Shown: positions 7,791-18,040 of the stretch, one piece after another
Layout of the letters: every line of letters starts with the position of its first letter
Numbering within the stretch: the stretch's first letter is position 1
Assembly (NCBI GenBank): GCA_012728555.1
Contig: JAAYEW010000045.1
Coordinates: forward strand, 1 to 47,259
Direction of reading: 5' to 3'
DNA from: Erysipelothrix sp.
GTDB lineage: Bacteria > Bacillota_I > Bacilli_A > Erysipelotrichales > Erysipelotrichaceae
DNA length: 47,259 bases
The notes under the pieces: model-generated
What the model was told of the DNA's origin: nothing
The model's input: the letters and a program-made list of their open reading frames with translations, nothing else
Database searches by the model: none
Program-made: the position numbers and the translations under genes

Positions 7791-10700
7791 TTAATTCAAG
7801 AAATATTCTAATTTATTGAGGAATTCTTCTTTGTTGTGGTAATAATCATAAGAAAATAGACGACTAATATTCCAACCTCTTGCTTTTAAGTAGTTCGGTT
7901 GATGGATGTCTCTTTGTCGATCATTAGTAGAGATCTGTTTATAAACACTGTGATCAAATTCGAAACCACCAACTAGGTTGCCCTCTTTAAATACTGCACA
8001 CTCAATTGTAAAATGACTAATACCATAATGATGTTTTATAGTATAACCTTTGTTAGTCAGATAATCAGTCACCACTTGAGTCAAAGGATGGATGGTGGAT
8101 TTACTAAATCGAATATCGTTAGTCGGTGTGAGTTTGTTAAGAATCAATTGAACCGTTGCATGATCATTATCACTAATTGCTTTTGAATATTTTAGATATT
8201 GTTGTAGAAGCGACGGTCCAATAGCGCTACTATTTGCAACAGGTAGTTGGTGAGGTTCAATCGAAGTAACAACATAGATTTGACGTTTTGCTCGGGTAAT
8301 CGCTACGTTTAAACGATTTTGTCCACCTTGCTGAGATAACCAACCAAAGAATGAAGGAACTTTACCATTTTCATCCTCAGCATAGGTAATCGAGAAGATA
8401 ATGATATCTCGTTCATCCCCTTGAACGTTTTCAATGTTCTTAACAAATAAACTAAGATCTTGATTGTCTTTAGATCTTATGGACTCTTGTTGGTAAAAAT
8501 CTCCAAATGCTTTATCCGCTTCAGCTAGTTTTTCTAAATCAGAATCTATTTGTGCTCGCTGGGTAGCGTTAAAAGTAATGACACCAATTGTTTCATTGTT
8601 CTGTCTTGTTTCACTGAGTTCTTTTATCAATTTAACTACAGCACAAGACTCTTGTTGGTTTGAACGCTTTATCCATTGCCCATTATCAACTTTAATCAGC
8701 CGAATAGGCGGAATACTTTGTGCTATAGCATTTGGAGACACCACCAACTGATTCTTATAGAAAGCACTGTTGCTGTAAGCAATTAATTCTTCGAACAGTG
8801 AACGGTAGTGATAATTAAGTGTCATGCTAGGGAACTTAAAGCGTGCTAAGTCAAGTAGTGATTCTTCATCCAAAGCAGCTGTGCTGTCAATAAACTCATC
8901 ATCCAATTCTTCATCGTAACCGAAGCGTCCAACCCCAAAGGCAGAAGGGCGCAATTGTTGAGAATCCCCGGCAATAACAACTTGTTTTGATCGAAGGATC
9001 GACGGGATTGCCTTCTCAATATAAAGTTGAGATGCTTCATCAAAGATGAGAACATCAAACAAATCAGGTTTCAGTGGAAAGATTTCAGAGACAACATCCG
9101 GAGTACACAACCAAATTTTGACTCCGTCAAATAGCTCGACATAAAATTTATCAACGAATTTCGAAATTGACCATTTACGTTTTCTTTCGATAATTCGTTT
9201 CATTTCAAGGGCTCTTTTTGAACTGCTTAATTCAAAGCGTTTTTTGTGCAAGTTGAATCCTAAAATAGCAGTTAGCAAGTCAGATTTTTCATTAACACTT
9301 TCATTAAAACTATTAACTATTTGAGGGTAATCTTTAATCAATTCATGGATGTCACGATTTTGACTTTCAAAATCTTGAAGAAGTTCAAAACCAATAAAGT
9401 TTCTTAAACGATTCAAAGCATCTTGATACGATTCACTAAAATGTTGTTTAGTCATGTCGATTAAAAAAAGCAAATCTTGATCATAATCAATTTTTAAAGG
9501 TTGTGATATGCGAGTGTAATTATCTAATATCAATTGTAAAGAATTTATATCTGCGATAGAGACATCCCTTAACAATTGATTAAACGGTTGTATAAGTTCT
9601 TGTTCTTTGTTTTTGTTTAGTAACTTATGAAAAAAGCTAGATTGCTCATAGGTTTGAATGTCTCTTACTGTTGTTGGCAATTTTCTTTGTAATTCAATAA
9701 TGTCATAATCACTCAAGGTTAAGTTAATCCGTTCAAAATTTGGTAACTGTTGTTTTAAATTCAGATAATGAATCGTGTCGGATAGGCTGGTATCGATCTT
9801 CATATTTTTAAGTGTTACATATTGACTTAAGAACTTTTTGTCAACATTTTCTTTTAAGAACTGATAATCCTTAAAAACATTAGGATCGGAGTAGTCAATA
9901 AAAGTTACTTCACTATATAAATCGATAGGAGTTAAAGTTTCGACAAGAGGTGTTAATAAAAGCGTGCGAATTCTTTGTAAGTCAGCGAGTAAGTTGTTCA
10001 TCTCTTGATTTTGTTTATCTATTGTTAAAGGCTCGTTGAGTGTCATTTGATCATTAAACAATCGTTCGCATTGCGTGTAAAAATTTAACTTATCATTGAT
10101 ATTGTCTAAAATTAGCGCATATTGATTTAAGTTTCCTAATCGTGAATAGACTACATCAATCGCTGCTTTCTTTTCAGAGACCATTAAAATATTTTTCTTA
10201 TCAAAGACAGATTGAGCAATTACATTACTAATCGTTTGAGATTTTCCAGTTCCAGGTGGCCCTTGAATCACAATGTGCTGACCTTTCTTGATTTGTAATT
10301 GTGCTTGTTCTTGAGAAGTATTCAGTGCATTAATGTAGGCTAAGTGTTGTTCGTTAAACACGACATCCTCTAATTCAATAGCCGTAGATTCTTCAAAGTG
10401 ATTAATGGTTTCAAGTAGTGTTATTACATGCGGTGGATAGGAGGATAAATGATTTATTTTTGCGTAGTCACGTTGAATGGAAGTTGATAAGATAGGAAAA
10501 TACCCTAAAAGTGCAACATTTTCTACTTCAAATAAACCTGGTTTGTTGGATGCAAAGTTCTCAATTGTTTTTGATTCAAAAGGTTTTAATTCTTCTTGAT
10601 TAAACGCTATTTGTAATCCCTGTTGTTCGTATGTATTTAATAAATCTTCTAAGAATGTAGTTGGATTGACTTCCTCTAAGTTCATTGGAATAAGTGGTAA

Positions 10701-11411
10701 CGTAGTTTTTAAAAAGTTTTGAGCAGCAACGATTAAGTTTGTATTAATTAGGACATCTTTTTCATTGTCTGCTGAAACGTAAATAGCTTTATTAGTAATT
10801 TCAAGTTGAATAGGAAATAGAGCTAGTGGTGCTCTTAATGTAAAGGGATCACTTACAAACTCACCGCTTACAAAAGGGGTAGCAACATATAAATCAAAAT
10901 TACCAGTTTCTTTGTAGGCTCTATTTACATTTTTATAAATATCATTGAGTGAGTTATACTTATCTTTTGAATTGTCTTGTGACAAATCAACTAGTTTAAT
11001 TTTCTTAGATTCAAAAAGTAAAGTCTTTAATCCTTCACTTCCTAAATAGGCTAAATCAAAAGTTGTTTTGGGGGATGTTTTTGCGACATAAAGAAGTCGA
11101 TTTCTCTTAGAAACATTGATTAATCTTTTTTGAAGTTCACTGAGTGTTGAATGAATTTGATTGCTTTGATCCAAAGTAGTTTCTTGTAAATTAAAATGTT
11201 GTAGTCGTGTTATTAACAAGGTACCGTATTTATCTTGAAAGGTATTTCCAAACCCTTTAATTGCTTGTAAATCAGAGACTTTTACTGGATTTAGACGGGC
11301 AAGTTCTTCAATTTGTTCGAGGTTCATTGGTGGTGAACTAAGATTAAATTCTACCAAAAACTCTTGATTCAGTTGTGTTAAAAAGATTTTCCGTTTTCTT
11401 CTTTGATCCAT
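7791..11411 (-). CDS. Large SF1 helicase/nuclease: HRDC-like N-terminus, DUF4011, AAA_11/12 helicase, C-terminal MTES_1575-like REase fold
   Basis: Walker A QGPPGTGKSQT; Walker B-like LIFDEASQL; GDSQQLRPS; VAITRAKRQIYVV; N-terminal ELARLNPVKVSDLQAIKGFG HRDC-like; C-terminal GGFEFDHSVYK...RQRDIHQPNYLKARGWNISRLFSYDYYHN REase-like. Confidence 0.85.
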   Translation of the reverse strand: MDQRRKRKIFLTQLNQEFLVEFNLSSPPMNLEQIEELARLNPVKVSDLQAIKGFGNTFQDKYGTLLITRLQHFNLQETTLDQSNQIHSTLSELQKRLINVSKRNRLLYVAKTSPKTTFDLAYLGSEGLKTLLFESKKIKLVDLSQDNSKDKYNSLNDIYKNVNRAYKETGNFDLYVATPFVSGEFVSDPFTLRAPLALFPIQLEITNKAIYVSADNEKDVLINTNLIVAAQNFLKTTLPLIPMNLEEVNPTTFLEDLLNTYEQQGLQIAFNQEELKPFESKTIENFASNKPGLFEVENVALLGYFPILSTSIQRDYAKINHLSSYPPHVITLLETINHFEESTAIELEDVVFNEQHLAYINALNTSQEQAQLQIKKGQHIVIQGPPGTGKSQTISNVIAQSVFDKKNILMVSEKKAAIDVVYSRLGNLNQYALILDNINDKLNFYTQCERLFNDQMTLNEPLTIDKQNQEMNNLLADLQRIRTLLLTPLVETLTPIDLYSEVTFIDYSDPNVFKDYQFLKENVDKKFLSQYVTLKNMKIDTSLSDTIHYLNLKQQLPNFERINLTLSDYDIIELQRKLPTTVRDIQTYEQSSFFHKLLNKNKEQELIQPFNQLLRDVSIADINSLQLILDNYTRISQPLKIDYDQDLLFLIDMTKQHFSESYQDALNRLRNFIGFELLQDFESQNRDIHELIKDYPQIVNSFNESVNEKSDLLTAILGFNLHKKRFELSSSKRALEMKRIIERKRKWSISKFVDKFYVELFDGVKIWLCTPDVVSEIFPLKPDLFDVLIFDEASQLYIEKAIPSILRSKQVVIAGDSQQLRPSAFGVGRFGYDEELDDEFIDSTAALDEESLLDLARFKFPSMTLNYHYRSLFEELIAYSNSAFYKNQLVVSPNAIAQSIPPIRLIKVDNGQWIKRSNQQESCAVVKLIKELSETRQNNETIGVITFNATQRAQIDSDLEKLAEADKAFGDFYQQESIRSKDNQDLSLFVKNIENVQGDERDIIIFSITYAEDENGKVPSFFGWLSQQGGQNRLNVAITRAKRQIYVVTSIEPHQLPVANSSAIGPSLLQQYLKYSKAISDNDHATVQLILNKLTPTNDIRFSKSTIHPLTQVVTDYLTNKGYTIKHHYGISHFTIECAVFKEGNLVGGFEFDHSVYKQISTNDRQRDIHQPNYLKARGWNISRLFSYDYYHNKEEFLNKLEYFLN

Positions 11412-11471
11412 ATTTTTGTCCTTTGTTTTTCATCATTATACCAAATGTCAAAAACATATGATATACTGAAA

Positions 11472-11652
11472 GTACCAAAAGGGAAGCGTATATTTCCAAC
11501 ACTATGATATAAGGGAATCGGATTTGTCATGATCATGTCGAAGACCTATTCAATTAGGGATCCTAAGATTGTGCAAAGATGCCCACCTGTAAATACAGGG
11601 AATAATATCACCCTTTTGGTTATTATAAGCAACCTTTTATAGGTTGTTTTTT
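11472..11652 (+). ncRNA. ssrS: 6S RNA
   Basis: Closing stem ACCAAAAGGG/CCCTTTTGGT; conserved-looking GATGCCCACCTGTAAATACAGGG near the 3' side; upstream -10 TATACT (11462-11467); ends in a terminator. Confidence 0.75.
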
Positions 11653-11654
11653 CT
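11630..11654 (+). terminator. Intrinsic terminator of 6S RNA
   Basis: CAACCT-TTTAT-AGGTTG followed by TTTTTTC. Confidence 0.75.
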
Positions 11655-11726
11655 TTTTCTACTCTACACTTGAAAAATCTGACAATAGTAAGTAAAATAG
11701 ACAATAGATAAAAGGTGGTGAAGAGT

Positions 11727-11930
11727 ATGGAATGGATATATTTAGTCGTAGGTATTTTAATTGGTGCTGTAATTGGATTCTTTTTAACAAAACGTTATTT
11801 TGATAAACAATTAAAAGAAAATCCACCAGTAAATGAAAAAATGATTCGTGCGATGTTTATGCAAATGGGTCGTAAACCAAGTGAGAAGCAAATTCGTCAA
11901 GTGATGAATTCAATGAACCAAAACAAATAA
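11727..11930 (+). CDS. UPF0154 / YneF-like small membrane protein
   Basis: MEWIYLVVGILIGAVIGFFLTKRYFDKQLKENPPVNEKMIRAMFMQMGRKPSEKQIRQVM matches the YneF family pattern; RBS AAAGGTGG. Confidence 0.9.
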   Translation: MEWIYLVVGILIGAVIGFFLTKRYFDKQLKENPPVNEKMIRAMFMQMGRKPSEKQIRQVMNSMNQNK

Positions 11931-11933
11931 TTG

Positions 11934-11956
11934 AGCTGACTTGTTCAGCTTTTTTA
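11934..11956 (+). terminator. Intrinsic terminator after yneF-like gene
   Basis: AGCTGA-CTTGT-TCAGCT followed by TTTTTT. Confidence 0.75.
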
Positions 11957-11975
11957 AATACAAAGGAGATGTGTG

Positions 11976-12974
11976 ATGCCATTAATTATTCCTGAAAATT
12001 ACGAATCTGATTTAGATATAGTACATACCCAAGCAGCGATTAAACATATTAAAGATTTTTTTGAAAAGAACTTAGCACAAGGCTTGAACTTAAGACGGGT
12101 CAGCGCTCCACTTTTTGTCAAAAGAAGCACAGGTGTTAACGATGATTTGAATGGGCAGGTTCAATCGGTCTTCTTTGTCCATGATCAAGAAACAATAGAA
12201 GTGGTTCATTCACTTGCGAAATGGAAACGGCAAGCACTTGCTAATTATGAATTTGAAACAGGAACAGGACTGTATACTGACATGAATGCGATCCGGGCGA
12301 TGGAAGAAGTTGACAATATTCATTCGTATTATGTGGATCAGTGGGATTGGGAAAAGGTTATCCGAGAAGATCAATTGGAACTAAATTACCTTCAGTCGAT
12401 TGTTTCAATTATTTATGAGATTCTTTTAAGAACAGAGAATTATGTAAATTATAAATATAAACTAAATCATCATTTATTAAGTCCTACGATTCATTTTGTA
12501 GATACTCAAGAATTATTAGATAAATACCCAGAGTTGACAAGTAAACAAAGAGAAAAAGAAATTGTTAAAGAACTTGGTTCCGTCTTTTTGATGAGGATTG
12601 GACACAAATTATCAAATGGAGAACCACACGATCAGCGAGCTGCTGATTATGATGATTGGAACTTAAATGGAGACATCCTTGTTTACAACCCGATTTTAGA
12701 TGATGTTTTAGAATTAAGCAGTATGGGTATACGAGTTAATTCTGAGGTGTTAATTCAACAGATGAGACTCGCAAATCGACAAAAGGATCTTCAGCTAGAG
12801 TTTCATCAACAATTACTTGATAATCAATTACCGCTCACAATAGGTGGTGGTATTGGTCAGTCGCGTTTATGTATGTTTTTTCTTCAAAAAGCACACATTG
12901 GCGAAGTGCAAGCTTCTGTTTGGCCTAAAGAAATGGAAGAAGAATGTAAGAGAAAAAAGATTCACCTGTTGTAG
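11976..12974 (+). CDS. asnA: Aspartate--ammonia ligase (asparagine synthetase A)
   Basis: MPLIIPENYESDLDIVHTQAAIKHIKDFFEKNL...; DMNAIRAMEE, GGGIGQSRLCMFFLQKAHIGEVQASVWP. Start taken at the second Met of the listed ORF. Confidence 0.96.
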   Translation: MPLIIPENYESDLDIVHTQAAIKHIKDFFEKNLAQGLNLRRVSAPLFVKRSTGVNDDLNGQVQSVFFVHDQETIEVVHSLAKWKRQALANYEFETGTGLYTDMNAIRAMEEVDNIHSYYVDQWDWEKVIREDQLELNYLQSIVSIIYEILLRTENYVNYKYKLNHHLLSPTIHFVDTQELLDKYPELTSKQREKEIVKELGSVFLMRIGHKLSNGEPHDQRAADYDDWNLNGDILVYNPILDDVLELSSMGIRVNSEVLIQQMRLANRQKDLQLEFHQQLLDNQLPLTIGGGIGQSRLCMFFLQKAHIGEVQASVWPKEMEEECKRKKIHLL

Positions 12975-12987
12975 TGAATCTTTTTTA
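12955..12987 (+). terminator. Intrinsic terminator overlapping the asnA 3' end
   Basis: AAAAGATTCAC / GTGAATCTTTT stem with T run. Confidence 0.75.
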
Positions 12988-12997
12988 TTCAAAACAT

Positions 12998-13025
12998 AAA
13001 AAAACACGGACAGAATCCGTGTTTT
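12998..13025 (-). terminator. Intrinsic terminator of rpsD
   Basis: AAAACACGGA-CAGAA-TCCGTGTTTT; on the minus strand followed by a T run. Confidence 0.75.
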
Positions 13026-13033
13026 CAAAGTTA

Positions 13034-13636
13034 CTATCTTGAGTAGAACTCAACAACTAGTGCTTCGTTAATTTCTTGGTTTAGTTCAGAGCGTTCTGGT
13101 AAACGAATGAACTTACCTTTTTTAGTTTCTTTGTTAATTTCAACAAATGGAAGTGTCGAAACAGTTGCTTCAAGTGCATCAGCGATCGCTGGCATTTTCT
13201 TAGAAGCTTCTTTGACTTCAATCACTTGTCCAGGTTTTACAATAAATGATGGGATATCAACTTTTTGTCCATCTACTAAAATGTGACCGTGGTTAACAAG
13301 TTGTCTTGATGCTCTTCTAGTACGACCTAAGTTCATTCGATAAACAACGTTGTCTAGTCTAGATTCAAGTAAGTTTAATAGGTTGTGACCTGTAACTCCT
13401 TGCATCTTAACAGCTTTTAAATAAGTGTTATAGAATTGACGTTCGTTTAATCCGTACATTAAACGGATTCTTTGTTTTTCGCGAAGTTGAGTACCGTAGT
13501 CAGAGAGCTTTGGACGACGACTTTGTCCGTGTTGTCCTGGAGCATAATTACGACGTTTTAATTCTTGTCCTGTTTCAAGGATAGAGAAACTTAAACGACG
13601 AGATTTCTTCCAAACTGGTCCTGTATAACGTGCCAT
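13034..13636 (-). CDS. rpsD: 30S ribosomal protein S4
   Basis: [41 protein letters not shown]...; start at 13636 with GGAGG upstream. Confidence 0.97.
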   Translation of the reverse strand: MARYTGPVWKKSRRLSFSILETGQELKRRNYAPGQHGQSRRPKLSDYGTQLREKQRIRLMYGLNERQFYNTYLKAVKMQGVTGHNLLNLLESRLDNVVYRMNLGRTRRASRQLVNHGHILVDGQKVDIPSFIVKPGQVIEVKEASKKMPAIADALEATVSTLPFVEINKETKKGKFIRLPERSELNQEINEALVVEFYSR

Positions 13637-13805
13637 TTTATTTCCTCCTTTCTGTTTTATCGGCAAATAAAACAGATGAGTTACAAATCAACAGAAGGGG
13701 TGTTTGCCTAAAATATTTCACCATGCAGCATAGCTACTTTATTCCAATTGTGACAAACGCCTGACCTCTATCTTTGTCAGCTGCTGTTTTAATCGCTTAT
13801 GAAGT
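13637..13805 (-). promoter_or_regulatory. Probable structured rpsD 5' leader (S4-type autoregulatory leader candidate)
   Basis: Minus-strand leader contains CTGTTTTATTTGCCGATAAAACAG hairpin near the RBS and a long-range GGCGTTTG/CAAACACC pairing with one mismatch. Confidence 0.45.
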
Positions 13806-13936
13806 ATAGCACCTTTAATAATGAATGTCAAAAAGAAGTCACTTGGATTACACTATTTTAATAGATTCTCTAACACTATCTTATAGTGCTAACGAGTGTT
13901 TTATGTTACAATGTGTCACGAAGAGGTGTGCTTTTT

Positions 13937-15667
13937 ATGGAACAATTTGTAACTTTTATTTCTCAGAAGGAAACCATCATTACAATCGCTATCATTATTG
14001 TTTTGTTTATACTGTATTTATTATATTCTCGAATTAATCGCAATATGTTGATTAAGAAACTTCACCAATTAGAAGTTAATATTAATTCAATGCGATCAAC
14101 ACCGATATCTTATAAATTGAATAAAGCAGTTGGCCTTAGTAAAGTAAACGAAAACGTAATTGCGCATGTTGAGAAAGCTCAAGAAGAGTTTGCGGAGTTA
14201 ACATCAAGCTTTGAGACATTAACCCATTTACTCGGTAATGCCGAAGACAATATATTAACGGGGAAACATCGCCAAGGCAAAGCAATTCTTAAAGAGATTG
14301 AAAGTCTTTATACGACGACGAATCAAACTGTTTTAAGTTTAAACAGTGAGTTGGAAAACATGTTACAAGATGAGACACGACTAAGAGATGATATCAATTT
14401 TTTAAAAAATGATTTCAGAAGAATTCGTCAAGACTATACATCGAAATCAAACACGTTAGCAATCGCTTCAACAACAATAGAACAAAAGATTGATGAGATT
14501 GAATTGAAGTTTAATTCTTTTGAAGAGTGGATGTTTGCTAGCGAATATAGTAATGCTCAACAAGAATTTTTAGACATTCAAAAAGAATCAATTGCCTTGG
14601 ACAAAGCATTAAAAACTTTGCCTACTCACATTGAAAAAGCGAATGGAATTATTCCTCATTTAGTTGACGAAATCTCAAAAAATTTTCAAGTATTAAGTGA
14701 CAAAGGGGTTTTTTTAGGTCATTTGGAAGTATCTAAAAATATTAATTTGATTACTGATCATTTAAAAGAAGACATTAACAATATTAAACAGCTAAATATT
14801 GAAGAATCGACACTTCGATTGGATGAATCCATCAAGCGTCTACAACAGTTGCAAACACAAATGAATAAAGAAGAGAAAGCATTTGATTTAGTAGAAGGGT
14901 TTAAGGCAACATCATTTAATCAACAACAAATGGTAAATGATGAGTTGTTGTCTTTGAACAATTCTTTATCAGAATTAAATGAACGCTTCGGATTTAATCA
15001 GTTGTCTGAAGCAATGCCTAAGTGTTTAGAAACAAATAATAGTCTAAAAAAGAAAGCAAACAGTTTATTGTATAAATTAGAAAATGAACAGATTCCTTTC
15101 ACAACACTTCTTGTTGAGTTTAATGAATTTAATCAAGATGTTTCCCATTTACAACAAGAAGTCCAAGAAGCGAATCGATTGGTACATTCTGCAACGCAAG
15201 ATGAAGCCAGAGCTGAAAATCAGTTACTTAAACTGAATTTATTAATGAATGACATTCAAACAAAAATAGAAGAACGACATTTACCTCATATCTCTGATAC
15301 CTATGAAGGAGATGTGACAAAAGCAAACCAAATGATTTTCCAGATTAAGAAGATATTATCCCAAAACCCACTGAATATTAATCTATTGAATACTTCCGTT
15401 CATGAAACAATTGATTTCATTTATCGATTATACAACAATGTAAACAATTTAGTAGGAACAGTCGATATGGTAGAGAATGCTATTGTTTACGCAAATAAAT
15501 ATAGAAGCAGCTCTCCTGAGTTGGATTCAGAGTTGACTCGTGCAGAGATATCATTTAGAAATGGTGAATATACGTATGCATTAACAACCGCTATTTATGC
15601 GATTGAAAAGTTTAGACCAGGTGCTAAATATGAAGATCTTATTTTACAAAATAGTAAGAGCGCTTAA
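13937..15667 (+). CDS. ezrA: Septation ring formation regulator EzrA-like
   Basis: N-terminal TM segment then long coiled coil; located between rpsD and the nifS-thiI pair as in Bacilli; start at MEQFVTF. Confidence 0.82.
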   Translation: MEQFVTFISQKETIITIAIIIVLFILYLLYSRINRNMLIKKLHQLEVNINSMRSTPISYKLNKAVGLSKVNENVIAHVEKAQEEFAELTSSFETLTHLLGNAEDNILTGKHRQGKAILKEIESLYTTTNQTVLSLNSELENMLQDETRLRDDINFLKNDFRRIRQDYTSKSNTLAIASTTIEQKIDEIELKFNSFEEWMFASEYSNAQQEFLDIQKESIALDKALKTLPTHIEKANGIIPHLVDEISKNFQVLSDKGVFLGHLEVSKNINLITDHLKEDINNIKQLNIEESTLRLDESIKRLQQLQTQMNKEEKAFDLVEGFKATSFNQQQMVNDELLSLNNSLSELNERFGFNQLSEAMPKCLETNNSLKKKANSLLYKLENEQIPFTTLLVEFNEFNQDVSHLQQEVQEANRLVHSATQDEARAENQLLKLNLLMNDIQTKIEERHLPHISDTYEGDVTKANQMIFQIKKILSQNPLNINLLNTSVHETIDFIYRLYNNVNNLVGTVDMVENAIVYANKYRSSSPELDSELTRAEISFRNGEYTYALTTAIYAIEKFRPGAKYEDLILQNSKSA

Positions 15668-16797
15668 TGATTTATTTAGATAATGCTTCAACCACCAAAC
15701 CACATAAAGAGTTAATCAATTTATACAAAAAGGGTCTCGATGAGTGGTTTGTTAATAGTGATTCGTTGTATCCATTAGGGGTACAATTGTCTTTAATGAT
15801 TGAAAAAAGCAGGAAGATTATTTCTGAGCTTTTTTATGTACAACCTCAAGACTTAATCTTTACTTCGAGTGGCTCAGAAGCAAACAATTTAGCAATTAAA
15901 GGACTCGCATTTGCTAATAGAAAGAATGGAAATCATTTAATAACATCAGCCATTGAACATCCTTCTGTTTTGAGTTCGATGAAACAACTTCGAGATATGT
16001 TTAACTTTGAGCTAACTATTATTGAAGTCGATAACAATGGACAGCTCGATTTAGAAAGTTTAAGTCAATCACTAAGAAAAGATACGATACTGGTATCTTT
16101 TATGGCTATCAATAATGAAGTGGGAACGATTTTTCCAATCGAAGAAATTGTCAGAGTGGTTAAAGCGAAGTCAAAGGCACTAATTCACGTTGATATGGTT
16201 CAACTATTAGGTAAGCATCCACTAGATTTAACAGGAATTGATGCGGCAAGTTTTTCTGCTCATAAAATTAATGGGTTTAAAGGGACTGGATTACTCTATT
16301 GCAAACACCATTTAAACATCTTACCTTTGATTAGTGGTGGCCAACAAGAATTTGGAATCAGGGCAGGAACAGCAAATTCAATCAACAATGTACTGTTAGC
16401 AAAAACAGTTATGATAGCATTAAAACAACAACCAATGGCTTTAGAAAAAGTAACAAAACTCAATCAATATCTTCGGTCAGAGTTAAAAAAGATTGATGAT
16501 ATTGTAATCAATTCACCAGAAAATGGTAGTCCATATATTGTATCGTTTTCGCATTTGAAACTTGGTAGTGAAATTGTCATGAATGCCTTAAGCCAAAAAG
16601 AGATATATGTTTCTTCTCGATCAACTTGCTCATCGAAATTAAATACTGTCTCTCATGTATTGAGTGCTATGAGTAAAAACGATGAAGTGCTCAATGGAGT
16701 TATTCGTGTATCAATGTCACACGATACAACAAAAAAAGAATTAGAGATTCTTATTGCAGAAATTAAAGAGGTAAACAAACATGTCATATCAAAATAG
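15667..16797 (+). CDS. Cysteine desulfurase (NifS/IscS family)
   Basis: MIYLDNASTTKPHKEL; FTSSGSEANNLAIKG; SAHKINGFKGTGLLY (PLP Lys); SSRSTCSS; paired with thiI. Confidence 0.94.
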   Translation: MIYLDNASTTKPHKELINLYKKGLDEWFVNSDSLYPLGVQLSLMIEKSRKIISELFYVQPQDLIFTSSGSEANNLAIKGLAFANRKNGNHLITSAIEHPSVLSSMKQLRDMFNFELTIIEVDNNGQLDLESLSQSLRKDTILVSFMAINNEVGTIFPIEEIVRVVKAKSKALIHVDMVQLLGKHPLDLTGIDAASFSAHKINGFKGTGLLYCKHHLNILPLISGGQQEFGIRAGTANSINNVLLAKTVMIALKQQPMALEKVTKLNQYLRSELKKIDDIVINSPENGSPYIVSFSHLKLGSEIVMNALSQKEIYVSSRSTCSSKLNTVSHVLSAMSKNDEVLNGVIRVSMSHDTTKKELEILIAEIKEVNKHVISK

Positions 16798-17965
16798 CAC
16801 AATTGTCGTAACTTATGGAGAACTATCGACGAAAGGCGCAAATCGAAAAGATTTTATTAGACAGCTCAGACTCAATATCAAAAAAGCATTAGAACCATTT
16901 GAAGAAGCAACAGTCTCTTATACATATAATCGCATCTACATTTTATGTAAAAATCACGATCCAAAATTAATCAGTGAGAAACTCAAGTGGGTTTTTGGTA
17001 TCGCTACATTCTCTATTGGATATCCCTGTGAGCTTAATGAAGACAAACTTAAAGCGTTAGCTCTAGATTTAGCGATTAAAGAGAATAAAAAAACATTTAA
17101 AATAGAGACCCGTCGCCGTAATAAAAAGTTTGGAAACTCGAGTGACTACATTAATCGCTTATTAGCTGGTGAAATACTTAGAAATTCAGAGTACCAAGTC
17201 GATGTTCATCATCCAGAACTAAGAATTAAAGTTGAAATCGATGAAAAACAAGCGTATGTCATGGTTAACCAACAACAGGGAGCTAAGGGTTATCCAGTAG
17301 GTGTTCAAGGCAAAGCAATGCTACTTCTTTCGGGAGGAATTGATTCTCCAGTCGCTGCTTATATGATGATGAAGCGTGGTGTACAACTGGATTGTATTCA
17401 TTTTGCTGCTCAACCCTATACAAGTCAAAATGCGCTAGAAAAAGTAAAAACGTTGTTAGGAATCTTAACAAAGTTCCAACCAGAGTTTAAACTTCATATC
17501 GTGAACTTTACGCCAACACAACTCGAAATATATGAGAAAGCAAGCGAATCCTATGCCATTACCTTGATGCGTCGATATATGGTAAGAATTGCACAAAAAC
17601 GAGCAGAACAAGTAAAATGTAAAGTTCTTGTCAGTGGTGAATCACTTGGACAAGTTGCTTCTCAAACGATGGAAAGCATCGATGTGATTAATCGGGCCGT
17701 ATCCATGCCAATCTTTAGGCCACTAATTGGTATGGATAAAAATGAAATTATCAGGATCAGTAAAGAAATTGGGACCTATGAAACCTCTATCTTGCCTTTT
17801 GAAGATTGCTGTACCATCTTTGATCCAAAAGATCCAGTTACTAAACCAAAACTAGAAAAAGTTCTTAAATTTGAAGAAAAAATAGAAGTTGATAAATGGA
17901 TTGATTTATCATTAAGTGACATCGAAGTAGTCAAAATATCTTTTCAAAATGATGAGTTCTTTTAG
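16781..17965 (+). CDS. thiI: tRNA 4-thiouridine synthase ThiI
   Basis: THUMP region then PP-loop LLLSGGIDSPVAAYMMMKRG; IFRPLIGMDKNEI. Confidence 0.95.
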   Translation: MSYQNSTIVVTYGELSTKGANRKDFIRQLRLNIKKALEPFEEATVSYTYNRIYILCKNHDPKLISEKLKWVFGIATFSIGYPCELNEDKLKALALDLAIKENKKTFKIETRRRNKKFGNSSDYINRLLAGEILRNSEYQVDVHHPELRIKVEIDEKQAYVMVNQQQGAKGYPVGVQGKAMLLLSGGIDSPVAAYMMMKRGVQLDCIHFAAQPYTSQNALEKVKTLLGILTKFQPEFKLHIVNFTPTQLEIYEKASESYAITLMRRYMVRIAQKRAEQVKCKVLVSGESLGQVASQTMESIDVINRAVSMPIFRPLIGMDKNEIIRISKEIGTYETSILPFEDCCTIFDPKDPVTKPKLEKVLKFEEKIEVDKWIDLSLSDIEVVKISFQNDEFF

Positions 17966-18040
17966 TTTATCAATGTTTTCTTTTAGAACACAAGTCTGTT
18001 ATAATGGACTTTGAAAAATCGCAATTAAGGAGTTGTATCT

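Noticed and set aside
8846-9058. Alternative minus-strand 70-aa ORF
   Set aside because: Out-of-frame inside the 1206-aa helicase gene; the helicase motifs occupy the main frame.
13825-14037. Short + ORF upstream of ezrA
   Set aside because: Overlaps the promoter and 5' end of ezrA in another frame; no RBS or recognisable protein.
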